From: Streptomyces xylophagus
Lineage (GTDB): Bacteria > Actinomycetota > Actinomycetes > Streptomycetales > Streptomycetaceae
Assembly (NCBI RefSeq): GCF_000716435.1
Contig: NZ_JNWO01000004.1
Coordinates: 310,001 to 374,000, forward strand
DNA length: 64,000 nucleotides
Direction of reading: 5' to 3'
Part shown: positions 49,586 to 59,141 of the stretch, one piece after another
Numbering within the stretch: the stretch's first letter is position 1
Layout of the letters: every line of letters begins with the position of its first letter
Made by a program: the position numbers and the translations under genes
Notes under the pieces: generated by a model
What the model was told of the DNA's origin: nothing
The model's database searches: none
Seen by the model: only the letters and a program-made list of their open reading frames with translations

Positions 49586-52423
49586 TTGTCCCCGACCAGC
49601 GAGACCGCACACGGCGGCCGCCGACTCGTCATCGTCGAGTCCCCTGCCAAGGCGAAGACGATCAAGGGCTACCTCGGCCCCGGATATGTCGTCGAGGCGA
49701 GCGTCGGGCACATCCGCGACCTTCCCAACGGCGCCGCGGAGGTGCCCGAGAAGTACACCGGCGAGGTCCGCCGCCTTGGTGTGGACGTCGACCACGACTT
49801 CGCGCCGATCTATGTGGTCAACGCCGACAAGCGGGCCCAGGTCAAGAAGCTCAAGGACCTGCTCAAGGACTCCGACGAACTCTTCCTCGCCACCGATGAG
49901 GACCGCGAGGGCGAGGCCATCGCGTGGCACCTCCTCGAGGTTCTGAAGCCCAAGGTCCCGGTCAAGCGCATGGTGTTCCACGAGATCACCAAGGACGCGA
50001 TCCGCGCCGCCGTCGCCAACCCGCGCGACCTCAACCAGCCCCTGGTCGACGCCCAGGAGACCCGCCGTATCCTCGACCGCCTCTACGGCTACGAGGTCTC
50101 GCCGGTCCTGTGGAAGAAGGTCATGCCGCGCCTGTCGGCCGGCCGTGTCCAGTCCGTCGCCACCCGGCTCGTCGTCGAGCGTGAGCGTGAGCGCATCGCG
50201 TTCCGGTCCGCCGAGTACTGGGACCTGACCGGCACCTTCGGTACCGGCCGGGCGGGCGACGCGAGCGACCCGTCGACCCTTGTGGCACGCCTCCAGGCCG
50301 TCGACGGCAAGCGGGTCGCCCAGGGCCGCGACTTCGACTCCCTGGGGCAGATCAAGAGCGCGAACACCCTCCACCTCGACGAGGCCAACGCCCGCGCGCT
50401 GGCCGCCGCCCTGGAGGACACGCGGTTCGCCGTCCGGTCCGTCGAGTCGAAGCCGTATCGACGTTCGCCGTACGCCCCGTTCCGTACGACGACCCTCCAG
50501 CAGGAGGCCAGCCGCAAGCTCGGCTTCGGCGCGAAGGCCACCATGCAGGTCGCGCAGAAGCTGTACGAGAACGGCTACATCACCTACATGCGTACGGACT
50601 CCACGACCCTGAGCGAGACGGCGATCACCGCCGCCCGCGCCCAGGTGACGCAGCTGTACGGCGCCGACTACCTGCCGGCCCAGCCGCGCGTGTACGCCGG
50701 GAAGGTGAAGAACGCCCAGGAGGCGCACGAGGCGATCCGCCCCTCGGGTGATCGTTTCCGCACCCCCGCCGAGACCGGTCTGACCGGCGACCAGTTCAAG
50801 CTCTACGAGCTGATCTGGAAGCGGACCGTCGCCTCGCAGATGAAGGACGCGGTCGGCAACTCCGTCACCGTGAAGATCGCGGGCACCTCGTCCGACGGCC
50901 GGGACGTCGAGTTCAGCGCCTCCGGCAAGACGATCACCTTCCACGGGTTTTTGAAGGCCTACGTAGAGGGTGCCGACGACCCGAACGCCGAGTTGGACGA
51001 CCGCGAGCGCCGGCTGCCGCAGGTCGCCGAGGGCGACGCGCTCAGCGCCGAGGAGATCACGGTCGACGGGCACGCCACCAAGCCCCCGGCCCGCTACACC
51101 GAGGCCAGCCTCGTCAAGGAGCTCGAAGAGCGCGAGATCGGCCGCCCGTCGACGTACGCGTCGATCATCGGCACGATCCTCGACCGCGGCTACGTCTTCA
51201 AGAAGGGCACGGCCCTGGTGCCGTCCTTCCTGTCCTTCGCCGTGGTCAACCTCCTGGAGAAGCACTTCGGTCGACTGGTCGACTACAGCTTCACCGCCAA
51301 GATGGAGGACGACCTCGACCGCATCGCCAGCGGCGAGGCACAGGCCGTGCCGTGGCTGCGCCGCTTCTACTTCGGTGAGGGCGAGGCGACGGGTGCCGCC
51401 GAGGCAGGCAACGGCGACGGCGACCACCTGGGCGGACTCAAGGAACTCGTCACCGACCTGGGCGCGATCGACGCCCGCGAGGTGTCGTCCTTCCCGGTCG
51501 GCAACGACATCATGCTGCGGGTGGGCCGCTACGGCCCCTACGTGGAGCGCGGCGAGAAGGACTCCGAGAACCACCAGCGCGCCGACGTGCCCGAGGACCT
51601 GGCGCCGGACGAGCTCAGCGTCGAGCACGCGGAGGAACTGCTCGCCAAGCCGAGCGGCGACTTCGAGCTGGGCGCCGACCCCGAGTCGGGACACCAGATC
51701 ATCGCCCGCGACGGCCGCTACGGCCCGTACGTCACCGAGGTGCTCCCCGAGGGCACCCCGAAGACCGGCAAGAACGCCGTCAAGCCGCGTACGGCCTCGC
51801 TGTTCAAGTCGATGTCCCTCGACACGGTGACGCTCGCCGACGCCCTCAAGCTGATGTCGCTGCCGCGTGTCGTCGGCAAGGACGCCGAGGGTGTGGAGAT
51901 CACCGCGCAGAACGGGCGCTACGGGCCGTACCTGAAGAAGGGCACGGACTCCCGCTCGCTGACGGCCGAGGACCAGCTCTTCACGATCACCCTCGAAGAG
52001 GCGATGGAGATCTACTCCCAGCCCAAGCAGCGCGGCCGGGCCGCGGCCAAGCCGCCGCTGAAGGAACTCGGCACCGACCCGGTCAGCGAGAAGCCCGTCG
52101 TCGTCAAGGACGGCCGTTTCGGGCCGTACGTCACCGACGGCGAGACCAACGCGACCCTGCGCTCCGGCGACAGCGTCGAGGAGATCACCCCGGAGCGCGG
52201 CTACGAGCTGCTCGCCGAGAAGCGGGCCAAGTCGCCCGCCAAGAAGACGGCGAAGAAGGCCCCGGCGAAGAAGGCGGCGGCCAAGAAGGCGCCCGCCAAG
52301 AAGACGACGACGGCGAAGAAGACCGTCGCGAAGACGACGACGGCCGCCAAGAAGACGACCACGGCCGCGAAGACGGCGACGGCCAAGAAGACGGCCACCT
52401 CCAAGGTGGCGTCCGAGGACTGA
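49586..52423 (+). CDS. topA: DNA topoisomerase I
   Basis: A 945-residue type IA topoisomerase. TOPRIM: LVIVESPAKAKTIKGYLG and FLATDEDREGEAIAWHL. The active-site Tyr is in NGYITYMRTDSTTLS. The C-terminal repeat units read NGRYGPYLKKGTDSRSLTAEDQ, then GRFGPYVTDGETNATL. Zinc fingers are absent, and instead a tail of about 65 residues rich in Lys, Ala and Thr (KKAPAKKAAAKKAPAKK pattern) provides DNA binding and processivity, as known for Streptomyces TopA. Start at TTG 49586 (MSPTSETAHGG); the frame to 49490 is open but lacks RBS and family support. Confidence 0.96.
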   Translation: MSPTSETAHGGRRLVIVESPAKAKTIKGYLGPGYVVEASVGHIRDLPNGAAEVPEKYTGEVRRLGVDVDHDFAPIYVVNADKRAQVKKLKDLLKDSDELFLATDEDREGEAIAWHLLEVLKPKVPVKRMVFHEITKDAIRAAVANPRDLNQPLVDAQETRRILDRLYGYEVSPVLWKKVMPRLSAGRVQSVATRLVVERERERIAFRSAEYWDLTGTFGTGRAGDASDPSTLVARLQAVDGKRVAQGRDFDSLGQIKSANTLHLDEANARALAAALEDTRFAVRSVESKPYRRSPYAPFRTTTLQQEASRKLGFGAKATMQVAQKLYENGYITYMRTDSTTLSETAITAARAQVTQLYGADYLPAQPRVYAGKVKNAQEAHEAIRPSGDRFRTPAETGLTGDQFKLYELIWKRTVASQMKDAVGNSVTVKIAGTSSDGRDVEFSASGKTITFHGFLKAYVEGADDPNAELDDRERRLPQVAEGDALSAEEITVDGHATKPPARYTEASLVKELEEREIGRPSTYASIIGTILDRGYVFKKGTALVPSFLSFAVVNLLEKHFGRLVDYSFTAKMEDDLDRIASGEAQAVPWLRRFYFGEGEATGAAEAGNGDGDHLGGLKELVTDLGAIDAREVSSFPVGNDIMLRVGRYGPYVERGEKDSENHQRADVPEDLAPDELSVEHAEELLAKPSGDFELGADPESGHQIIARDGRYGPYVTEVLPEGTPKTGKNAVKPRTASLFKSMSLDTVTLADALKLMSLPRVVGKDAEGVEITAQNGRYGPYLKKGTDSRSLTAEDQLFTITLEEAMEIYSQPKQRGRAAAKPPLKELGTDPVSEKPVVVKDGRFGPYVTDGETNATLRSGDSVEEITPERGYELLAEKRAKSPAKKTAKKAPAKKAAAKKAPAKKTTTAKKTVAKTTTAAKKTTTAAKTATAKKTATSKVASED

Positions 52424-52483
52424 CGCCTGTTGCCCGCGGGGTGAGGAGCGCACGCTTCCTGCACCGCGGGTTCGCGAAACGAA

Positions 52484-52512
52484 CGCCCCGGCATCACTTT
52501 GGTGTCGGGGCG
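52484..52512 (+). terminator. Terminator of topA
   Basis: Thirteen-bp stem with two wobbles, arms CGCCCCGGCATCA (52484-52496) and 52500-52512, short loop CTT, 60 bases past the topA stop. Confidence 0.75.
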
Positions 52513-52568
52513 TGCGCAGGTCCGGGCGGGCGCGGCTTGTTGTCGGTGGCTGCCGATAGGCTGAAAGC

Positions 52569-55500
52569 ATGACGCCAGCCGAGCAGCCAACGGCCCACCA
52601 GCCGGCCCCCGACGACGCCCTTGTCGCGGACTCCCGCGAGCGTGCCGTCCGCGCCCTGCTGCGCCAACCGCAGCTCAAGCGGCTGTGGAGCGCACAGTTC
52701 GTGACGAGTGTCGGTGACACTCTCGCCCTGCTGGTCCTGGTCGTGCTCGCCTTCCAGGCGGCGATCCTCCAGGGCTCCTTCGGCGGCGGCTACCGGGGCG
52801 TGGCGTTGGCGGTGGCGACCGTCTTCGGGGCGCGCATCCTCGCGACACTGCTCTTCGGGGCGGTGCTCCTCGGCCCGCTCAGCTCGCTCACCTCCCAGGA
52901 CGGCCCCCTCGACCGGCGCTGGACCATGGTCGGCGCGGACGGTCTGCGGGCCGCGCTGCTGATCGTCGCCCCGCTGTGGATCGACTGGACCCCGGACAAC
53001 GCACTGGCCGTGCTCCTGGTGACCGCCTTCGTGACCGGAGTCGCCGAGCGCTTCTGGACGGTGTGCCGCGAGAGCGCGGCGCCCGCCCTGCTGCCCGCCC
53101 CGCCGCTGGAGGGCGCCACGGTCAGGCCGCTGCCCGACCACATGGACGCGCTGCGCCGGCTGTCGCTGCGCACCAGCTTCGTGGCGATCCCCCTCGCCGC
53201 CGCGGCCCTCGTCGTGGCCGCGCTGCTCAACAACCTGCTGGGCACCGGCGTCGCCTGGTTCGACCAGCACCAGGCAGCGCTCGGTTCGTACGTCGCCGCC
53301 GGGCTGTTCGCCGCGTCCCTCTCCGTGCTGACAGCCCTGGAACTGCCCGCCGCCCGCACCCCGCGCGCGCGGTCGCCGCTCGAAGGGCTGCGCCGCCCCA
53401 GGACGGGCACCGGCATCGACAAGGGCCGTACGGGGGCCATCGCGCTGCTCGTGGTCGCCTGCGCGGCCGTCGCCGGAGCGATCTCCGCCGCCGTCGCCGT
53501 GTCCGTGCTCCAGGCCAAGGACCTGCACGGCGGCCCGGTGACCTTCGGACTGCTGGTGCTCGGACTGACCGGCGGGGTCGTGGTCGGCATCCGTACGGCG
53601 CCCTCCCTGCTGCCGACGCTGTCCCGTCGCCGCCTGCTGACGCTGGCGATCGCCTTCACCGGCATCGCGCTGCTCGCCGCCGGCCTGGTCCCGGACGTCA
53701 CCACCGTGCTGCTGATCGTCGCGCTGGCAGGCATCGGCGCGGGCGTGGCCGCCAACACCGGGCACACCCTGCTCGACCAGGAGGCCGAGGACTACCGCCG
53801 GGCCCGTACGACCGAGCATCTGCACGCGGTCGTCAAGGTCTCGGTGGCGCTCGGCGCGCTGATCGCCCCCCTGGTGGCGGCGCTCATCGGCCCGCACCGC
53901 CTGGAGAACGGCAAGTTCGTGTTCGCGCACGGCGGCGCCGCGTTCACGCTGATGCTGGTCGGCGCGCTGCTGCTGCCGGTCGCCGCGCTGGTGCTGGCCA
54001 AGGTCGACGACCGCGCGGGAGTGCCGTTGCGGCACGATCTGCGGGACGCGCTGCTCGGCGGCGACGACCCCGACACGGTGCCCGCGAGCACCGGTTTCTT
54101 CATCGCCCTGGAGGGCGGCGACGGCGCCGGGAAGTCCACCCAGGCCGAGGCCCTCGCCGAGTGGATAAGGGGCAAGGGACACGAGGTCGTGCTGACCCGC
54201 GAGCCCGGCGCGACACCGGTCGGCAAGCGGCTGCGGTCGATCCTGCTCGACGTGTCGTCGGCGGGACTGTCCCACCGCGCGGAGGCCCTGCTGTACGCCG
54301 CCGACCGCGCGGAGCACGTCGACACCGTCGTACGACCCGCCCTGGAGCGCGGCGCGGTCGTCATCTCGGACCGCTACATCGACTCGTCCGTCGCCTACCA
54401 GGGCGCGGGCCGTGACCTGTCCCCGACCGAGATCGCCCGCATCAACCGCTGGGCGACCGACGGACTCGTCCCGCACATGACCGTCCTGCTGGACGTGGAC
54501 CCGGAGACCGCCCGCGAACGGTTCACGGAGGCGCCGGACCGACTGGAGTCGGAGCCCGCCGAGTTCCACGCGCGCGTACGGTCCGGTTTCCTCACCCTGG
54601 CCGCCGCCGACCCCGGCCGCTACCTGGTGGTGGACGCCGGCCAGGAGCCCGAGGCCGTCACCACGGTGATCAGGCACCGCCTCGACACCGTCCTGCCGCT
54701 CTCCGAGGCCGAGATCAAGGCCCAGGAGGAAGCGCGGAAGGCCGCCGAGGAGGAGGCCCGCCGCAAGGCCGAGGAAGAGGCCGCCCGCAAGGCCGAGGAG
54801 GAGCGCCTGGAGCGCGAGCGCCAGGAGCAGCTCGCCCAGCTGCGCGCCGAGGAGGAGGAGCGCAAGCGGCGCGAGCTGGAGGAGGCCCAGCGCCGCGAGG
54901 CCGAGCGCCAGGCCGAAGAGGCCAGGCAGCGCGCCGAGGACGCACGCAGGCGTGCCGAGGAGGAGAAGGCCCGCCTCCTCGCCGAGGAAGAGGCCCGTGT
55001 CGCCGAGGAGGCCCGCCGCAGGGCCGAGGCGGACCGGCTGCGCAAGCAGGCTGAGGATGAGGCCCGGCTGCGCGCCGAGGCCGAGGCACGGCGACTGGAG
55101 AAGCAGCGCAAGGCCGAGGCGGCGCTGCTGGCGGCCGAGGAGGCACGCCGGTTGGCGGCGGAAGCGGCGGCCGCGGCGGAGGTGGCCGCTCGACAACCGA
55201 CGGCTCCTGTGGTCCCTGTGGTTCCGTCCGCTCCGGAGGCCAGGGCCGAGGCGTCGACTGTGCAGACGCCTCTGGTGAAGCCGGCGGGTGGAAGCGCGGG
55301 TTCGGGTGGGCGTTCGGCGGAGGACACGGCTGTGCTGCGGCCGGTGGGCTCCGGTGCCGCCGACGAGACGACTGTGTTGCGATCGGTGTCCGGGGACTCC
55401 GCGGCGAGTGACTCCGAGGTGCGCGATTCCGAGGTGACTGCCGAGCTTCCGCAGCCGCCCGCTCCTGCGGGGGCCGCCGAGGAGACTGCGGTGCTGCCGC

Positions 55501-55895
55501 CGGTGTCCGCCGCCGAGGAGACGGCGGTCCTGCCGCCCGTACGGTCCGGGGCGGCCGACGAGACGGCCGTACTGCCGCCGGTCGGTGCCGCGGACGAGAC
55601 CGCGGTGCTGCCGCCGGTGCGCGGGCAGGATCCGGCGGACCGGGTGCCCGAAGGCTTCTTCCGGGACGAGCGTCCGGCCGACCGGGGGCCCGAGGACCGT
55701 ACGCGCGAACTGCCCCAGGTCGACGAGCAGGGGGCGCCGCGACGCCGGCCGCGACCCGACTGGGCCGAGGAGACTCCGCTGGACGACCTGCCGTCGTTGG
55801 CCGACGAACTGCTCGGTCCGCGCGAGGCCGGTGACTTCGACCACGACGACGACACGGGTCGTGGACGGGGCCGTGGTCGGGGGCGCAGGGGCTGA
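52569..55895 (+). CDS. tmk: Thymidylate kinase fused to an MFS-like membrane domain and a coiled-coil tail
   Basis: An 1108-residue fusion. Residues about 30-490 form a membrane domain of 10-12 helices resembling MFS/EmrB-type carriers (WSAQFVTSVGDTLALLVLVVLAF onwards). Residues about 512-715 are thymidylate kinase: P-loop FIALEGGDGAGKSTQAEAL, DR-Y motif ISDRYIDSSVAYQGAGR, and the LID region EAPDRLESEPAEF. A 180-residue charged coiled coil follows (EEARKAAEEEARRKAEEEAARK repeats), then a disordered tail with five to six copies of the motif A-[AD]-E-T-[AT]-V-L-[PR]. It makes dTDP from dTMP. I recall the same fusion in other streptomycetes. Confidence 0.93.
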   Translation: MTPAEQPTAHQPAPDDALVADSRERAVRALLRQPQLKRLWSAQFVTSVGDTLALLVLVVLAFQAAILQGSFGGGYRGVALAVATVFGARILATLLFGAVLLGPLSSLTSQDGPLDRRWTMVGADGLRAALLIVAPLWIDWTPDNALAVLLVTAFVTGVAERFWTVCRESAAPALLPAPPLEGATVRPLPDHMDALRRLSLRTSFVAIPLAAAALVVAALLNNLLGTGVAWFDQHQAALGSYVAAGLFAASLSVLTALELPAARTPRARSPLEGLRRPRTGTGIDKGRTGAIALLVVACAAVAGAISAAVAVSVLQAKDLHGGPVTFGLLVLGLTGGVVVGIRTAPSLLPTLSRRRLLTLAIAFTGIALLAAGLVPDVTTVLLIVALAGIGAGVAANTGHTLLDQEAEDYRRARTTEHLHAVVKVSVALGALIAPLVAALIGPHRLENGKFVFAHGGAAFTLMLVGALLLPVAALVLAKVDDRAGVPLRHDLRDALLGGDDPDTVPASTGFFIALEGGDGAGKSTQAEALAEWIRGKGHEVVLTREPGATPVGKRLRSILLDVSSAGLSHRAEALLYAADRAEHVDTVVRPALERGAVVISDRYIDSSVAYQGAGRDLSPTEIARINRWATDGLVPHMTVLLDVDPETARERFTEAPDRLESEPAEFHARVRSGFLTLAAADPGRYLVVDAGQEPEAVTTVIRHRLDTVLPLSEAEIKAQEEARKAAEEEARRKAEEEAARKAEEERLERERQEQLAQLRAEEEERKRRELEEAQRREAERQAEEARQRAEDARRRAEEEKARLLAEEEARVAEEARRRAEADRLRKQAEDEARLRAEAEARRLEKQRKAEAALLAAEEARRLAAEAAAAAEVAARQPTAPVVPVVPSAPEARAEASTVQTPLVKPAGGSAGSGGRSAEDTAVLRPVGSGAADETTVLRSVSGDSAASDSEVRDSEVTAELPQPPAPAGAAEETAVLPPVSAAEETAVLPPVRSGAADETAVLPPVGAADETAVLPPVRGQDPADRVPEGFFRDERPADRGPEDRTRELPQVDEQGAPRRRPRPDWAEETPLDDLPSLADELLGPREAGDFDHDDDTGRGRGRGRGRRG

Positions 55896-55921
55896 CGGGC
55901 TCGGGCCCACCGCCCATCGGA

Positions 55922-55945
55922 CTTGTGCGCGGGCCCGCGCACAAG
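55922..55945. terminator. Terminator after tmk
   Basis: Perfect 24-bp palindrome: CTTGTGCGCGGG (55922-55933) followed by its complement to 55945, 27 bases past the tmk stop. As RNA it forms a tight hairpin. Confidence 0.7.
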
Positions 55946-56055
55946 GTCCACCCCTTGGGCCGGCGCACCGTAACCCCCTGCCCGGCACCCGTTGTCAGTG
56001 GTGGGCCGCACAATGGATCGCGTAACCCGAAGCGTGACGAAAGGGCCGGTGACCC

Positions 56056-57261
56056 ATGAGTGTGTGGGACGACCTGGTGGGCCAGGAGAAGGTGAGCGAG
56101 CAGCTCGATGCCGCCGCCCGGGACGCCGACGCCTTCGTCACCGCGGCGACCACCGGCACGGCCCCGCCGGAGGCGTCGAAGATGACGCACGCCTGGCTGT
56201 TCACGGGACCGCCCGGCGCGGGACGCAACCAGGCGGCGCGGGCCTTCGCCGCCGCGCTGCAGTGCGTGAGCCCCGACCGCGCGCTCGGCGGCAGCCCCGG
56301 CTGCGGCTTCTGCGACGGCTGTCATACGGCGCTGATCGGCACCCACGCCGACGTCACCACGGTCGCCGCGGTGGGCACGCAGATCCTCGCCGACGACATG
56401 CGGGACACGGTCCGCAAGTCCTTCACCTCGCCGGCGACCGGCCGCTGGCAGATCATCCTCGTCGAGGACGCCGAGCGGCTGAACGAGAAGTCCGCCAACG
56501 CCGTCCTCAAGGCCGTCGAGGAGCCCGCCCCCCGCACGGTCTGGATCCTCTGCGCCCCCTCGATCGAGGACGTCCTGCCCACGATCCGCTCCCGCTGCCG
56601 CCACCTGAACCTGAGCACGCCCTCGGTCGACGCCATCGCCGACATGCTCGTCCGGCGGGAGGGCATCGAGCCCGGTGTGGCCGCGGCCGCCGCGCGTGCC
56701 ACGCAGGGCCATGTCGACCGGGCCCGCCGCCTCGCCACCGACCCGGCCGCGCGTGAACGCCGGGCCGCCGTACTGAAGTTGCCGTTGCGCGTCGAGGACG
56801 TCGGCGGTTGTCTCAAGGCCGCTCAGGAACTCGTCGACGCCGCCGCGGAGGACGCCAAGCACCTGGCCGAGGAGGTGGACGGCAAGGAGACCGAGGAGAT
56901 GAAGGCGGCGATGGGCGGAGGGCAGGGCAGCCGGATGCCGCGCGGTACGGCGGGTGTGATGAAGGACCTCGAGGACAAGCAGAAGCGCCGGAGAACGCGT
57001 ACGCAGCGCGACAGTCTCGACCTCGCGCTGACCGACCTCACCGCCTTCTACCGCGATGTCCTCGCGCTCCAGTTCGGTTCCCGGGTGGCGATCGCCAACG
57101 CGGACGCGGAGGACGCCTTGGAGCGGCTGGCCCGCGCCGGTTCACCGGAGTCCACGTTGCGCCGTATCGAGGCGATCGGCGCGTGCAGAGTGGCGCTTGA
57201 CCGCAATGTGGCGCCGCTGCTCGCGGTGGAGGCGATGACGTTGGCGCTCAGAGCGGGGTGA
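56056..57261 (+). CDS. holB: DNA polymerase III delta' subunit
   Basis: A 401-residue clamp-loader AAA+ protein. Its P-loop is degenerate (FTGPPGAGRNQAARAF; Lys-Thr replaced by Arg-Asn), which is typical of delta' that does not hydrolyse ATP. The zinc-binding cysteines are in CGFCDGCHT plus an earlier Cys (LQCVS). Sensor 1 is VWILCAPS. The C-terminal domain carries a 60-residue charged insert (KHLAEEVDGKETEEMKAAMGGG). It opens the beta clamp together with gamma/tau and delta. ATG with RBS GAAAGGGCC upstream, 160 bases after tmk. Confidence 0.9.
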   Translation: MSVWDDLVGQEKVSEQLDAAARDADAFVTAATTGTAPPEASKMTHAWLFTGPPGAGRNQAARAFAAALQCVSPDRALGGSPGCGFCDGCHTALIGTHADVTTVAAVGTQILADDMRDTVRKSFTSPATGRWQIILVEDAERLNEKSANAVLKAVEEPAPRTVWILCAPSIEDVLPTIRSRCRHLNLSTPSVDAIADMLVRREGIEPGVAAAAARATQGHVDRARRLATDPAARERRAAVLKLPLRVEDVGGCLKAAQELVDAAAEDAKHLAEEVDGKETEEMKAAMGGGQGSRMPRGTAGVMKDLEDKQKRRRTRTQRDSLDLALTDLTAFYRDVLALQFGSRVAIANADAEDALERLARAGSPESTLRRIEAIGACRVALDRNVAPLLAVEAMTLALRAG

Positions 57262-57352
57262 TCTTTTGAGTGTGAGGTTGACGATGTAACTCGTCCGAGG
57301 TGGATTGTGCACACAGGGCGTTCAATTGGTTGCGCAACGTTACGATCGTCTG

Positions 57353-58960
57353 ATGCACATCAGGCGCTCCCTCCGCCAACCCAGTCGGCCCGGTCGGGCC
57401 CGCCGAAGCCGTCGGACCGGTGGCACGCTGCTCGCCGTCGCCGCGCTGCTCGTGTCCGCGTGTTCCCCGGGGAGTTCGACGACGGCGGCGAGTCCGGCCG
57501 CGGACGTGGCGCTGGCCGCGCTGCCGAGGTCGACGCCGTCCACCCTCGCGTCGTACTACGGACAGAAGCTCAGCTGGCACACCTGCGGTGTCCCCGGTTT
57601 CGAGTGCGCCACGATGAAGGCGCCGCTGGACTACGCCAAGCCCACGGCCGGGGACATCCGGCTCGCGGTCGCCCGCAAGAAGGCCACCGGCAAGGGCAAG
57701 CCGCTCGGTTCGCTGATGGTGAACCCGGGCGGGCCGGGCGGTTCGGCGGTCGGCTATCTCCAGCAGTACGCCGGGATCGGCTACCCGGCGGAGGTCCGCG
57801 CCCGCTACGACATGGTTGCGATGGACCCCCGCGGCGTCGCCCGCAGCGAGCCCGTCGAGTGCCTCGGCGGCCGGGCCATGGACACGTTCACGCAGACCGA
57901 CACGACCCCCGACGACAAGCGGGAAACCACTCAACTCGTCGACGAATACAAGAAGTTCGCGGAGGGCTGCGGCGCCCACTCGCCTGACGTGCTGCGCCAT
58001 GTCTCCACGATCGAGGCCGCGCGGGACATGGACGTCCTGCGGGCGGCGCTGGGGGACCAGAAGCTGACGTATGTGGGGGCGTCGTACGGGACGTTCCTCG
58101 GGGCGACGTACGCCGGGCTGTTCCCCGACCGGGTCGGCCGTGTCGTCCTGGACGGCGCGATGGACCCGTCCCTCCCCGCGCGCCGGATGAACCTCGACCA
58201 GACGGCGGGCTTCGAGACGGCGTTCCAGTCCTTCGCGAAGGACTGCGTACGGCAGACCGACTGCCCGCTCGGCGGCAAGGGGACGGCGCCCGCCAAGGTC
58301 GGGACGAACCTGAAGGCCTTCTTCCGCAAGCTCGACGCGCACCCGATCCCCACCGGCGACGCGGACGGCCGCAAACTCGGCGAGGCGCTCGCCACCACCG
58401 GCGTGATCGCGGCGATGTACGACGAGGCGGCCTGGCCGCAGTTGCGCGAGGCGCTCACCTCGGCGATGAAGGAGAAGGACGGCGCGGGGCTGCTCGTCCT
58501 CTCCGACAGTTACTACGAGCGTGACGCCGACGGACGTTACTCGAACCTGATGTTCGCCAACGCCGCCGTGAACTGCCTCGACCTTCCCGCCGCGTTCTCC
58601 ACCACCGACCAGGTCGAGAAGGCGCTCCCCGCCTTCGAGAAGGCGTCCCCGGTCTTCGGCGACGGCCTCGCCTGGGCCTCCCTGAACTGCGCGTACTGGC
58701 CGGTCAAGGCGACGGGCGAACCCCACCGCATCGAGGCGAAGGGCGCCGCCCCGATCGTGGTCGTCGGCACGACCCGCGACCCGGCGACCCCGTACCGCTG
58801 GGCCCAGTCCCTGGCCCGCCAACTCTCCTCGGCCCGCCTCCTCACGTACGTCGGCGACGGCCACACGGCGTACGGCCGCGGCAGCAGGTGCATCGACACG
58901 GCGATCGACACGTATCTGCTCCGCGGGACCCCGCCCGGGGAGGGAAAGCGCTGCTCGTAG
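57353..58960 (+). CDS. Secreted tripeptidyl aminopeptidase-like alpha/beta hydrolase (lipoprotein)
   Basis: A 535-residue secreted protease of the Streptomyces TAP/Slp group. Signal peptide with lipobox LLVSACSPG at about residues 30-38. Oxyanion region LMVNPGGPGGSAVGYLQQ. Nucleophile Ser in VGASYGTFLG. Asp in TTRDPATPY. Catalytic His in GDGHTAYG. The C-terminal TAP-like domain ends RCIDTAIDTYLLRGTPP. It releases N-terminal tripeptides outside the cell. ATG at 57353. Confidence 0.92.
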   Translation: MHIRRSLRQPSRPGRARRSRRTGGTLLAVAALLVSACSPGSSTTAASPAADVALAALPRSTPSTLASYYGQKLSWHTCGVPGFECATMKAPLDYAKPTAGDIRLAVARKKATGKGKPLGSLMVNPGGPGGSAVGYLQQYAGIGYPAEVRARYDMVAMDPRGVARSEPVECLGGRAMDTFTQTDTTPDDKRETTQLVDEYKKFAEGCGAHSPDVLRHVSTIEAARDMDVLRAALGDQKLTYVGASYGTFLGATYAGLFPDRVGRVVLDGAMDPSLPARRMNLDQTAGFETAFQSFAKDCVRQTDCPLGGKGTAPAKVGTNLKAFFRKLDAHPIPTGDADGRKLGEALATTGVIAAMYDEAAWPQLREALTSAMKEKDGAGLLVLSDSYYERDADGRYSNLMFANAAVNCLDLPAAFSTTDQVEKALPAFEKASPVFGDGLAWASLNCAYWPVKATGEPHRIEAKGAAPIVVVGTTRDPATPYRWAQSLARQLSSARLLTYVGDGHTAYGRGSRCIDTAIDTYLLRGTPPGEGKRCS

Positions 58961-59067
58961 CCTCGGCGCGGCTGCGTTCCGGGGGTGCTCCGGGGGGTGT
59001 ACGGAGCACCCCCAGAAACTGTGTAGACTTTCCGACGTTGCTGATCGCACCATGGTGTGGACAGCGC
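58961..59067. promoter_or_regulatory. Region upstream of tRNA-Thr
   Basis: About 105 bases between the protease gene and the tRNA. A small stem around GTGCTCCGGGGGGTGTACGGAGCAC (58982-59007) may terminate the protease gene; TGTGTAGACTTTCCGACG near 59020-59037 looks like a tRNA promoter -10 (TAGACT). Confidence 0.5.
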
Positions 59068-59141
59068 GCCGCCTTAGCTCAGATGGCCAGAGCAACGCAC
59101 TCGTAATGCGTAGGTCTCGGGTTCGAATCCCGAAGGCGGCT
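59068..59141 (+). tRNA. tRNA-Thr (CGU anticodon)
   Basis: A complete tRNA. Acceptor stem GCCGCCT pairs with AGGCGGC; D-arm GCTC-AGATGGCCA-GAGC; anticodon loop CTCGTAA with anticodon CGT; T-arm TCGGG-TTCGAAT-CCCGA. CCA is not encoded. The gene is also the attachment site of an integrative element: the integrase gene on the other strand ends inside the tRNA. Confidence 0.97.

Noticed and set aside
49439..55988. Very long minus-strand frames opposite topA and tmk (1093 and 1164 codons)
   Set aside because: They are mirror frames produced by the high GC of the third position; they have repetitive Arg/Gly/Leu composition and no domains, whereas the plus-strand frames have full motif sets.
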